Below are positions 34,939 through 42,195 of a stretch of DNA of 64,000 nt, piece after piece (within the stretch, counting starts at the first letter, position 1; the number at the start of each line of letters is the position of its first letter). The DNA is taken from positions 62,001-126,000 of the forward strand of contig NZ_BOOO01000030.1 of the NCBI RefSeq assembly GCF_016863275.1, read 5' to 3'. A model generated the notes under the pieces. The model saw only the letters and a program-made list of their open reading frames with translations. It was not told the origin of the DNA and searched no databases. This stretch comes from Planotetraspora mira (lineage in GTDB: Bacteria; Actinomycetota; Actinomycetes; Streptosporangiales; Streptosporangiaceae). The translations under genes and the position numbers were made by a program.

Positions 34939-34968
34939 GAATACTGAGTATGCATACTCAGTATTCAT
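34937..34968. promoter_or_regulatory. 32-bp perfect palindrome, PadR operator
   Basis: The perfect palindrome is centred between 34952 and 34953, with inner half AATACTGAGTATG. It spans the space between two possible ATG starts of the PadR gene and touches both. AGTATGCATACT fits the style of PadR operators. Autoregulation is inferred. Confidence 0.8.
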
Positions 34969-35209
34969 CCGGCAACCCGCCGGTGAGATATGTCACCCTT
35001 CGCGTGCTCCACGGCCACGCGTACAACCCCTGGAGAAAACGTTCCAGGGGCTATCAGAAGGCTGCGTCGGGAGTGGCTCGTGTGATCTCTGAGGCGACCC
35101 ATCTTGGGCGATATTTCAGAGAGACGAGTGATTTAGCAGGACAAACGTCATCCGAGCGCCCCATAATGGCGATTTGCATCCAGCGTCGAACCCCCACTGG
35201 AGAAAGATC

Positions 35210-36157
35210 GTGAAGAGAGCGCTCGGAGCGATCCTGTGCGTCGGAAGTCTCGCGGCCTGCGGAGGCCAGGCGGCTTCCACCCCCACCACGGCGCCCGTCG
35301 CCAACGCGCAGGCCGAGGTCTCCGCCACCCCCACACCGACGCCGTCCCTGTCCCCGTCCCCCTCCCCCAGCGCGACGGCGGGGAAGAACTGCCGGGTCTT
35401 CGCGGGAGTGCCGTCCCGCGCTTCTGACGGGAAGGTCCGTGCGGCGGGCTCGCGCGCCGGCTGTGTCGACAAGGCGACCTTCCAGGTCCGCGTCTGGAAG
35501 GTCCAGCCGGGGAACGACCGGCTGGCGAAGATCGGTTCGAAGAGCGTCGTGAACGCGCGGGTGACGATCGCCCTTCCCTGCGCGAACGGCCTGTTCTACA
35601 CGACCGTCTCCGACCAGAAGGGGCACACCGGCACCTCGAAGCAGATCCGCGTGACCTGCCCCGCGCCTCCCACGACCAGCGGCTCGACTCCCTCGGGCGG
35701 GACCTCCGGGGGCACCTCGGGCTCGGGTGGAACCTCTACGGGCGGATCCTCAGGCGGATCGTCTTCGTCGGGCGTCGGCACGGCCGTGGAGCAGGAGGTC
35801 GTGCGCCTCACCAACGTCGAGCGCGCGAAGGCCGGCTGCCGCCCGCTCAAGGCCAACGCGAAGCTCCGCGCCGCGGCGTTCGGCCATTCGGCCGACATGT
35901 CCGCGAAGAACTACTTCGACCACGACTCCAAGGACGGCAGGACGTTCGTCGACCGCATCAAGGCGGCCGGTTACTCGTTCTCCGCGGCCGCCGAGAACAT
36001 CGCCAAGGGCTACAGCAGCGCCGCCGCCGTCGTGGACGGCTGGATGAACAGCTCTGGGCATCGGGCGAACATTCTGAACTGCACCTATACGGAGATCGGC
36101 GTCGGCTACGCCAAGGCCGGCGGGCCGTACTGGACCCAGGACTTCGGCAAGCCCTGA
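35210..36157 (+). CDS. Secreted CAP/SCP-domain lipoprotein
   Basis: The 315-residue product starts at GTG (VKRALGAILCVGSLAACGG) with TGGAGA upstream. The lipobox LAAC puts the lipidated Cys at about residue 17. A Thr/Pro/Ser linker, a domain with paired cysteines (about 60-155) and a Gly/Ser/Thr-rich linker (about 158-190) precede a C-terminal CAP domain. CAP motifs seen are HSADMSAKNYFDHDS and GWMNSSGHRANIL, close to the bacterial YkwD type. It should be anchored outside the membrane. Enzyme activity is not known for this group. Confidence 0.88.
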   Translation: MKRALGAILCVGSLAACGGQAASTPTTAPVANAQAEVSATPTPTPSLSPSPSPSATAGKNCRVFAGVPSRASDGKVRAAGSRAGCVDKATFQVRVWKVQPGNDRLAKIGSKSVVNARVTIALPCANGLFYTTVSDQKGHTGTSKQIRVTCPAPPTTSGSTPSGGTSGGTSGSGGTSTGGSSGGSSSSGVGTAVEQEVVRLTNVERAKAGCRPLKANAKLRAAAFGHSADMSAKNYFDHDSKDGRTFVDRIKAAGYSFSAAAENIAKGYSSAAAVVDGWMNSSGHRANILNCTYTEIGVGYAKAGGPYWTQDFGKP

Positions 36158-36243
36158 CCAAACAGTGGATAACAGCGCCCCAAAAAGGAGAGAATGCAGG
36201 GATCTTCTGGACACTCCGCGCGCATGCGTCGGATACTCCAGTC

Positions 36244-36780
36244 ATGAGTTCTCCCCCGGTCCGCGCCTCCGACGGGGATCGCGAGCGCGCGCTCAGCGAG
36301 CTTCGCGACCGCGCCGCCGAGGGACGCCTGTCCATGGAGACCTTCGTCGGCCGAGTCGACATGGCGTTGCGGGCACGGAGCCGCGGCGAGTTGGACGAGC
36401 TGATCGCCGACCTGCCTCACCGCGGCCGCTGGCGCAGACGCATCACCGAGGCCGTCGGCTCGGTGTCGGATTTCACCCACCGGGTCGAGGCCGCCTGGCG
36501 ACGGCCCCGTCTTCCTCGCCTGGCCCTGCCTGTGGACAACCGCGCCCGGTACGTCGTGGGCAGGGGAACGACCTGCGATCTCGTGCTGACCGACCTGACG
36601 GTCTCCCGGGTCCACGCCGAGTTGCGCAAGGACACCGACGATTCCTGGATGCTGGTCGACCTGGGTTCCATGAACGGGACCAGGCTGAACGGCTGGCGGC
36701 TGGCCGGGCCTGCCAGGGTTCGGACGGGCGACGAGATAGCCTTCGGTGACTGCGCCTTCCTGGTGGCCGCACAGGCCTGA
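36244..36780 (+). CDS. DUF1707 + FHA domain protein
   Basis: The 178-residue protein has an N-terminal DUF1707 segment (VRASDGDRERALSELRDRAAEGRLS) and a C-terminal FHA phosphothreonine-binding domain (about 95-175) with YVVGRG, LTVSRVHAEL and DLGSMNGTRLNG. FHA proteins of this kind take part in Ser/Thr kinase signalling and cell wall control. No membrane segment is seen. The stop runs into TGATCACG. Confidence 0.9.
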   Translation: MSSPPVRASDGDRERALSELRDRAAEGRLSMETFVGRVDMALRARSRGELDELIADLPHRGRWRRRITEAVGSVSDFTHRVEAAWRRPRLPRLALPVDNRARYVVGRGTTCDLVLTDLTVSRVHAELRKDTDDSWMLVDLGSMNGTRLNGWRLAGPARVRTGDEIAFGDCAFLVAAQA

Positions 36781-36876
36781 TCACGCCTTATCCGGGAACA
36801 GTTACGCATATTTCCGTATTGAGGCGCCGTCGAGAATTCTCAATGATCGCGAAAGGCCTATCATTGGGGGTTGATT

Positions 36877-38424
36877 GTGCGGTCATCACGACGAATTTCG
36901 ATCGCGCTCGCGGGCGCGGTTCTCGTGACGGGGGTCGCGGGTTCCGGCATTCCGGCGAGCGCTCTCGATCCGGCGCCCGGGGTCAGCGACCTGACGCACG
37001 ACATCGACCAGATCCTCAGCGACCCGCGGCTCACGGTCGCTCAGGCCGGGGTGGTCGTGAAGAGCGCGGAGACGGGCGAGGACCTCTACTCGCTGCACTC
37101 GGGCAAGCTGTTCATCCCGGCGTCCAACACGAAGCTGGTCACCTCGTCCGCCGCGGTCGAGACGCTCGGCCTGGACTACCGGTTCAGCACCAGGGTCCTC
37201 GCGACATCGAAGCCGGGGCGCTCGATCAAGGGCGACCTCGTGCTCAAGGGAACGGGCGACCCCACCATGCTGGCCGCCGACTACGACGCGCTCGCCGCGA
37301 AGGTCGCCAGGTCGGGGGTCAAGGAGGTCACCGGCCGTCTGATCGCCGACGACACCTGGTTCGACGACGTACGGCTCGGCACCGACTGGACCTGGGACGA
37401 CGAGCCGTACTACTACGCGGGCCAGATCTCAGCGCTGACCACCTCGCCCGACACCGACTACGACGCCGGATCGGTGATCGTCTCGGCGGATCCGGGCAGC
37501 GCGCCGGGCAAGCCCGCCAAGATCTCCACCACACCCCCCACCGACTACCTGAAGATCGTCAACAAGGCGGTCACCGGGACGACCACCGACGCGAACATCG
37601 TCCGTGAGCACGGCACCAACACCGTCGTGATCACCGGCACCGTGGCCGACCGGTACGAGGACTGGATCTCGGTGTGGGACCCCACGCTCTACACGGCGTC
37701 GCTGTTCCGGGCCGCCCTCGCCGAGCACGGAGTGCGCGTCCACGGTCCCACCGTTCGCGGGGCCGCCCCCAGCGGTGCGACGACCGTGGCCGACCATGAA
37801 TCGATGCCGCTCAGCAAGCTCCTCGTCCCGTTCATGAAGCTGAGCAACAACATGCACGCGGAGATCCTGACCAAGGCGATGGGCCGGAAGGTGTCCGGCC
37901 AGGGCACCTGGTCGGCCGGACTCGCGGTCACCTCGGCGTTCGCGCAGGCCAACGGGGTCCCCACGGCACGGCTCCGCGACGGCTCAGGCCTGTCCAGGAT
38001 CGACGGCCTCACGCCGTCGGGCATCACCTCGCTGCTCGTGACCCTCAAGGGCAAGCCCTGGTTCCAGACCTGGTACGACGCGCTGCCCGTCGCGGGTGAA
38101 AGCGAGCGGTTCGTCGGCGGGACGCTCAGCAGCAGGATGGCGGGCACTCCCGCGGCGGGGAACGTGCATGCGAAGACCGGGTCGCTGACCAGCGTCTCGG
38201 CGTTGTCGGGCTACGTGACCAGCGCCGACGGCGAGCCCCTCGTCTTCTCCGTGATCTCCAACGGCTACCTCTCCGGGTCGCCCAAGGATCTGGAGGACAA
38301 GATCGCCATCCGGCTGGCCGAGTTCAAGCGGTCGACCGCGGTCGACGGGGCTTCGGTCCTCCGGGTGAACCCGCCCGCGGGCGGCGACCTGGAGTGTTCG
38401 TGGCTCAAGCCCGTCCAGTGCTGA
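36877..38424 (+). CDS. dacB: D-alanyl-D-alanine carboxypeptidase, PBP4/DacB type (S13)
   Basis: The 515-residue exported protein has a signal peptide (ISIALAGAVLVTGVAGSG) and the S13 active-site motifs: SxxK in PASNTKLVTSSA (about residues 88-91), SxN in KLSNNMHAEI (about 325) and KTG in HAKTGSLTSVSAL (about 430). It trims D-Ala from peptidoglycan stem peptides or acts as an endopeptidase. GTG at 36877 is preferred because GGGGG lies 6 nt before it; TTG at 36871 is in frame too. It converges on ilvC across a strong terminator. Confidence 0.93.
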   Translation: MRSSRRISIALAGAVLVTGVAGSGIPASALDPAPGVSDLTHDIDQILSDPRLTVAQAGVVVKSAETGEDLYSLHSGKLFIPASNTKLVTSSAAVETLGLDYRFSTRVLATSKPGRSIKGDLVLKGTGDPTMLAADYDALAAKVARSGVKEVTGRLIADDTWFDDVRLGTDWTWDDEPYYYAGQISALTTSPDTDYDAGSVIVSADPGSAPGKPAKISTTPPTDYLKIVNKAVTGTTTDANIVREHGTNTVVITGTVADRYEDWISVWDPTLYTASLFRAALAEHGVRVHGPTVRGAAPSGATTVADHESMPLSKLLVPFMKLSNNMHAEILTKAMGRKVSGQGTWSAGLAVTSAFAQANGVPTARLRDGSGLSRIDGLTPSGITSLLVTLKGKPWFQTWYDALPVAGESERFVGGTLSSRMAGTPAAGNVHAKTGSLTSVSALSGYVTSADGEPLVFSVISNGYLSGSPKDLEDKIAIRLAEFKRSTAVDGASVLRVNPPAGGDLECSWLKPVQC

Positions 38425-38452
38425 GCCGTACCGGCGCGGGGTGAGTGAACGC

Positions 38453-38490
38453 GCGACGCGGCGCCGCCGAGGTCGGCGGCGCCGCGTCGC
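38453..38490. terminator. 18-bp perfect hairpin between dacB and ilvC
   Basis: The arms at 38453-38470 and 38473-38490 are perfectly complementary over 18 bp (arm begins GCGACGCGGCGCC) with a 2-nt loop. It lies between convergent genes and can act in both directions. There is no T-run. Confidence 0.82.
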
Positions 38491-38539
38491 ACTGTGTCAC
38501 GCCGTGTAACGCTGCCGGCGCGAGCGCCGGCGCTCCGGG

Positions 38540-39535
38540 CTACTCGCCCTTCAGCCAGCTCATCATCGGGCGCAGCTTGGCACCGGTCTGCTCGATCGGG
38601 TGCCCGGCGAGCTCCTCGCGGTACTTGTTGAAGTTGCCCTGGCCGGAGTCGAACTCCTCGACCAGTTCGCGGGCGAAGCGGCCGTCCTGGACCTCGTCGA
38701 GGATGCGGCGCATCTCCTTCTTGGTCTCCGGGTTGACCACGCGCGGGCCCCGCGTGTAGCCGCCGTACTCGGCGGTGTCGGAGACCGACCAGTACATCTT
38801 GGACAGGCCACCCTCGTACATCAGGTCCACGATCAGCTTCATCTCGTGAAGGCACTCGAAGTAGGCGACCTCGGGCTGGTAGCCCGCCTCGATCAGCGTC
38901 TCGAACCCGGCCTTGATGAGCTCGGACACGCCGCCGCAGAGCACGGCCTGCTCGCCGAACAGGTCGGTCTCCGTCTCCTCGGTGAAGGTCGTCTTCAGCG
39001 CGCCCGCGCGGGTGCCGCCGATGCCCTTGGCGTACGACAGGACCAGCGGCCACGCGTTGCCGGTGGCGTCGCGCTCGACGGCGACGAGGACGGGAACGCC
39101 GCGGCCGGCCGCGTACTGCCGGCGGACGAGGTGGCCCGGGCCCTTGGGCGCGACCATGGCGACGTCGACACCCTCCGGCGCCTCGATGAGGCCGTACCGG
39201 ATGTTGAGGCCGTGCCCGAAGAACAGGGCGTCACCCTCGACCAGGTTCGGGGCGACGTGCTCGGCGTACAGGTGCCGCTGGATGTGGTCCGGCGCGAGGA
39301 TCATCGTGAGGTCGGCCTCCTCGACCGCCTCGGAGGGCGTGAGCACGCGCAGGCCGTCGGCCTCCGCCTTCTCGCGGCTCTTCGAGCCCTCGAGCAGCCC
39401 CACCCGGACGTCCACACCGGAGTCGCGCAGGCTCAGCGCGTGGGCGTGACCCTGGCTTCCGTATCCGAGGACGGCGACGTGGCGGTCCTGAATGATCGAC
39501 AGGTCGGCGTCGTCGTCATAGTAGATCTCAGTCAC
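38540..39535 (-). CDS. ilvC: Ketol-acid reductoisomerase (class I)
   Basis: The 331-residue enzyme starts at GTG ([16 protein letters not shown]). It has the NADPH site [17 protein letters not shown], the metal-binding Glu/Asp residues in [10 protein letters not shown] and in [17 protein letters not shown], and length typical of class I. It converts acetolactate and acetohydroxybutyrate for Val/Leu and Ile. AAGGCAAG precedes the start. It ends the ilvB-ilvN-ilvC operon, 81 bp after ilvN. Confidence 0.97.
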   Translation of the reverse strand: MTEIYYDDDADLSIIQDRHVAVLGYGSQGHAHALSLRDSGVDVRVGLLEGSKSREKAEADGLRVLTPSEAVEEADLTMILAPDHIQRHLYAEHVAPNLVEGDALFFGHGLNIRYGLIEAPEGVDVAMVAPKGPGHLVRRQYAAGRGVPVLVAVERDATGNAWPLVLSYAKGIGGTRAGALKTTFTEETETDLFGEQAVLCGGVSELIKAGFETLIEAGYQPEVAYFECLHEMKLIVDLMYEGGLSKMYWSVSDTAEYGGYTRGPRVVNPETKKEMRRILDEVQDGRFARELVEEFDSGQGNFNKYREELAGHPIEQTGAKLRPMMSWLKGE

Positions 39536-39616
39536 TTGCTTGCCTTTCGGAATCGGATGGTCGCGCTCGCTCGGCACGGGCCCGACCACGTGCGTACGGC
39601 TGTGCGGCGCGTACGG

Positions 39617-40141
39617 CTATGCGATGCGGTCGAGCGCCCGCAGCGAACGATCGGTGATGGAACGGGCACCCCGGCCGACGGCCACCATGCCCGACTGCAC
39701 AAGCTCCTTGATGCCGTACGGCTCGAGGACCTTGACGAACGCGGCCAGCTTGTCGGTCGTGCCGGTGACCTCGATCGTCACCGCGTCCGGGGCCACGTCG
39801 ACGCAGCGGGCGCGGAACAGGTTCACCAGCTCCAGGACGTGGGACCGGCTCTCCGAGTCGGTCCTGACCTTGATCAGCATCAGCTCGCGCTGCACCGACT
39901 GGACGTTGTCCAATTCAACGATCTTGAGGACGTTGACCAGCTTGTTGAGCTGCTTGGTGACCTGCTCGAGAGGGAGGTCCTCCACGTTGACCACAATGGT
40001 CATCCGCGAGATGTCGTGGTGCTCGGTCGGGCCGACGGCCAGGGAGTCGATGTTGAACCCGCGCCGGCTGAACAGCGCGGCGACCCGCGCCAGGACTCCC
40101 GGCTTGTTCTCGACCAGCACGGACAGCGTGTGACGGCTCAT
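39617..40141 (-). CDS. ilvN: Acetolactate synthase small (regulatory) subunit
   Basis: The 174-residue protein has an N-terminal ACT domain (HTLSVLVENKPGVLARVAAL) that binds valine and activates or inhibits IlvB, and a C-terminal ALS_ss domain (PYGIKELVQSGMVAVGRG). GGAGG precedes the ATG. It is 49 bp after ilvB, in the same operon. Confidence 0.97.
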   Translation of the reverse strand: MSRHTLSVLVENKPGVLARVAALFSRRGFNIDSLAVGPTEHHDISRMTIVVNVEDLPLEQVTKQLNKLVNVLKIVELDNVQSVQRELMLIKVRTDSESRSHVLELVNLFRARCVDVAPDAVTIEVTGTTDKLAAFVKVLEPYGIKELVQSGMVAVGRGARSITDRSLRALDRIA

Positions 40142-40190
40142 GCCACCCTCCTCATGGCGCCTTCGGCGCAGGCCCCGTTGCCCCGCTCGC

Positions 40191-41936
40191 TCATTCTTCG
40201 CTCTCCCACTTCGGCGCCATGTCACGGGCGTACTTGATGTCGTCGTTGCTGGTGCCGGCCGCGACCATCGGCCAGACCATCGCGTCCTGATGGACGACGA
40301 AGTCGATCACCACAGGCACGTCGTTGATCTCCATGGCCTTGCGGATGGTGGCGTCGACGTCCTCCGGCCGCTCGCAGCGCAGACCGACGCATCCGTATGC
40401 CTCGGCCAGCTTCACGAAGTCCGGAATCCTCTTGACCCTCTGCAGGTCGGTGTTGGAGTAACGCTGCTCGTAGAACAGCGTCTGCCACTGCCTGACCATG
40501 CCGAGGTTACCGTTGTTGATGAGTGCGATCTTGACCGGCACACCCTCGATCGCGCAGGTGGCGAGCTCCTGGTTGGTCATCTGGAAGCACCCGTCGCCGT
40601 CCACGGCCCACACCGTGGCGTCCGGCCGGCCCATCTTGGCGCCCATGGCGGCGGGGACGGCGAAGCCCATCGTGCCCGCGCCGCCCGAGTTGATGAACGA
40701 CCCCGGGTTCTCGTATCCGATGAACTGCGCGGCCCACATCTGGTGCTGGCCGACGCCCGCCACGTAGAACGCGTCCGGGCCGACGATGGCGCTCAGCCGC
40801 TCCATGACGTACTGCGGGGCGAGGGATCCGTCGGCGAACTCCTCATAACCGAGGGGGTAGGTCTTCTTGTAGTCGTTGAGCAGCTTCCACCATTCGGAGT
40901 AGTCGCCCCTGCGGCCCTCGTTGTGCTCGTTGCGCATGGTCGTGACCAGGTCGCCGATCACCTCGCGGCAGTCGCCCACGATCGGCACGTCCGCGTGTCG
41001 GTTCTTCGAGATCTCCGCCGGGTCGATGTCGGCGTGGATGACCTTGGCGTGCGGCGCGAAGCTGGACAGCTGGCCGGTCACCCGGTCGTCGAACCGCGTG
41101 CCCAGCGCGATCAGCAGGTCGGAGCGCTGCAGGGCGCCGACCGCGGAGACGCTGCCGTGCATGCCCGGCATGCCCATGTGCTGGGGGTGGCTGTCGGGGA
41201 ACGTCCCCCGGGCCATCAGCGTGGTGACGACGGGAATGCCGGTCAGCTCGGCGAGCTCGATCAGCTCGGCCGACGCCCCCGCGCGGTGCACGCCGCCGCC
41301 GACGTAAAGGACCGGGCGCTTGGCCTCGATCATCAGCTTCGCGGCCTCACGGATCTGCTTGGAGTGCGGCCGGGTGACGGGACGGTAGCCCGGAAGCTGC
41401 ATGACCGGCGGCCACGAGAACTCCATCATGTCCTGCAGCGCGTCCTTGGCGATGTCCACCAGCACCGGCCCCGGACGGCCGGTCGACGCGATGTGGAACG
41501 CCTCCGCGATGGTCCTGGGGATGTCCGCGGCCTCGGTGACGAGGAAGTTGTGCTTGGTGATCGGCATGGTGATGCCGGAGATGTCCGCCTCTTGGAAGGC
41601 GTCGGTCCCGATCAGCTGGGACGCCACCTGGCCCGTGATCGCGACGATCGGCACCGAGTCCATGTAGGCGTCGGCGATCGGGGTGACCAGGTTGGTGGCC
41701 CCCGGACCACTGGTCGCCATGCAGACCCCCACCTTGCCGGTGGCCTGGGCATATCCCTCAGCAGCGTGGCCGGCGCCCTGCTCGTGCCGTACAAGCACGT
41801 GCCGGACCTTGACCGAGTCGTAGAGGGGATCGTAGGCGGGGAGTACCGCGCCGCCCGGGATCCCGAACACCGTGTCGACCCCAACGTGCTCCAGGGCTCT
41901 CACGAGGGCCTGGGCACCTGTCATCTGTTCGGTCAT
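40191..41936 (-). CDS. ilvB: Acetolactate synthase large subunit
   Basis: The 581-residue ThDP enzyme starts [20 protein letters not shown]. It has the catalytic Glu in [19 protein letters not shown], the FAD region, and the ThDP/Mg motif [17 protein letters not shown] (GDG...N). It joins two pyruvates, or pyruvate and 2-oxobutyrate. The start at 41936 has AAGGAACGAG upstream; in-frame sequence further upstream is the attenuator region. First gene of ilvBNC. Confidence 0.97.
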   Translation of the reverse strand: MTEQMTGAQALVRALEHVGVDTVFGIPGGAVLPAYDPLYDSVKVRHVLVRHEQGAGHAAEGYAQATGKVGVCMATSGPGATNLVTPIADAYMDSVPIVAITGQVASQLIGTDAFQEADISGITMPITKHNFLVTEAADIPRTIAEAFHIASTGRPGPVLVDIAKDALQDMMEFSWPPVMQLPGYRPVTRPHSKQIREAAKLMIEAKRPVLYVGGGVHRAGASAELIELAELTGIPVVTTLMARGTFPDSHPQHMGMPGMHGSVSAVGALQRSDLLIALGTRFDDRVTGQLSSFAPHAKVIHADIDPAEISKNRHADVPIVGDCREVIGDLVTTMRNEHNEGRRGDYSEWWKLLNDYKKTYPLGYEEFADGSLAPQYVMERLSAIVGPDAFYVAGVGQHQMWAAQFIGYENPGSFINSGGAGTMGFAVPAAMGAKMGRPDATVWAVDGDGCFQMTNQELATCAIEGVPVKIALINNGNLGMVRQWQTLFYEQRYSNTDLQRVKRIPDFVKLAEAYGCVGLRCERPEDVDATIRKAMEINDVPVVIDFVVHQDAMVWPMVAAGTSNDDIKYARDMAPKWESEE

Positions 41937-41984
41937 CGGCTCGTTCCTTGTGACTGAGCTTGTCTGCTGGGATTGCGCTGGCAT

Positions 41985-42020
41985 AAAAAACGCCCCAATC
42001 CGCTGAGCGGAGCTGGGGCG
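41985..42020 (-). terminator. Transcription attenuator of ilvB
   Basis: On the minus strand CGCCCCA...TGGGGCG with an inner CCGC/GCGG stem (41991-42020) is followed by TTTTTT. It lies between the leader peptide and ilvB, 49 bp before the ilvB start. Confidence 0.92.
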
Positions 42021-42040
42021 CGCGCAGGACCGAGACTTCG

Positions 42041-42088
42041 TCAGGCTGCGCGCCTGCGAAGTACTACGAGGATCCCATCGCGATGCAT
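42041..42088 (-). CDS. Leader peptide of ilv[18 protein letters not shown]
   Basis: A 15-codon ORF encodes Ile-Leu-Val-Val-Leu in a row (ATC CTC GTA GTA CTT), so it can sense all three branched-chain amino acids. Its stop is 21 nt before the attenuator stem. The rare GTA GTA CTT codons fit a stalling site. This is the classical arrangement for ilvB in actinobacteria. Confidence 0.9.
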   Translation of the reverse strand: MHRDGILVVLRRRAA

Positions 42089-42165
42089 GGCTACACCATG
42101 TCCGATCCCCGGCCCTCACGTCAAATCATCTGGGACGGATATCTCAGCATCCGGGATGGTGCCCG

Positions 42166-42194
42166 CTATTGCCTCGCCTCCGGCGAGGCAATAG
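42166..42194 (-). terminator. 13-bp perfect hairpin after the GGDEF-EAL gene
   Basis: CTATTGCCTCGCC and GGCGAGGCAATAG form a perfect stem with a 3-nt loop, 1 bp past the stop of the GGDEF-EAL gene. It separates that gene from the ilvB promoter downstream. No T-run. Confidence 0.7.
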
Positions 42195-42195
42195 G

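Noticed and set aside
36778-36785. TGATCACG at the FHA gene stop as a repeat core
   Set aside because: Only the TGATCAC half is present and there is no neighbouring unit. The same applies to 47489-47496 at the PQQ dehydrogenase stop, which is 40 bp and not 53 bp from the next core.
36871-36876. TTG start for dacB
   Set aside because: The GTG at 36877 has better spacing to the GGGGG ribosome site; the signal peptide is unaffected.
42119-42124. TTGACG as ilvB -35 box
   Set aside because: No convincing -10 box was found at 16-18 bp spacing, so a promoter was not listed.
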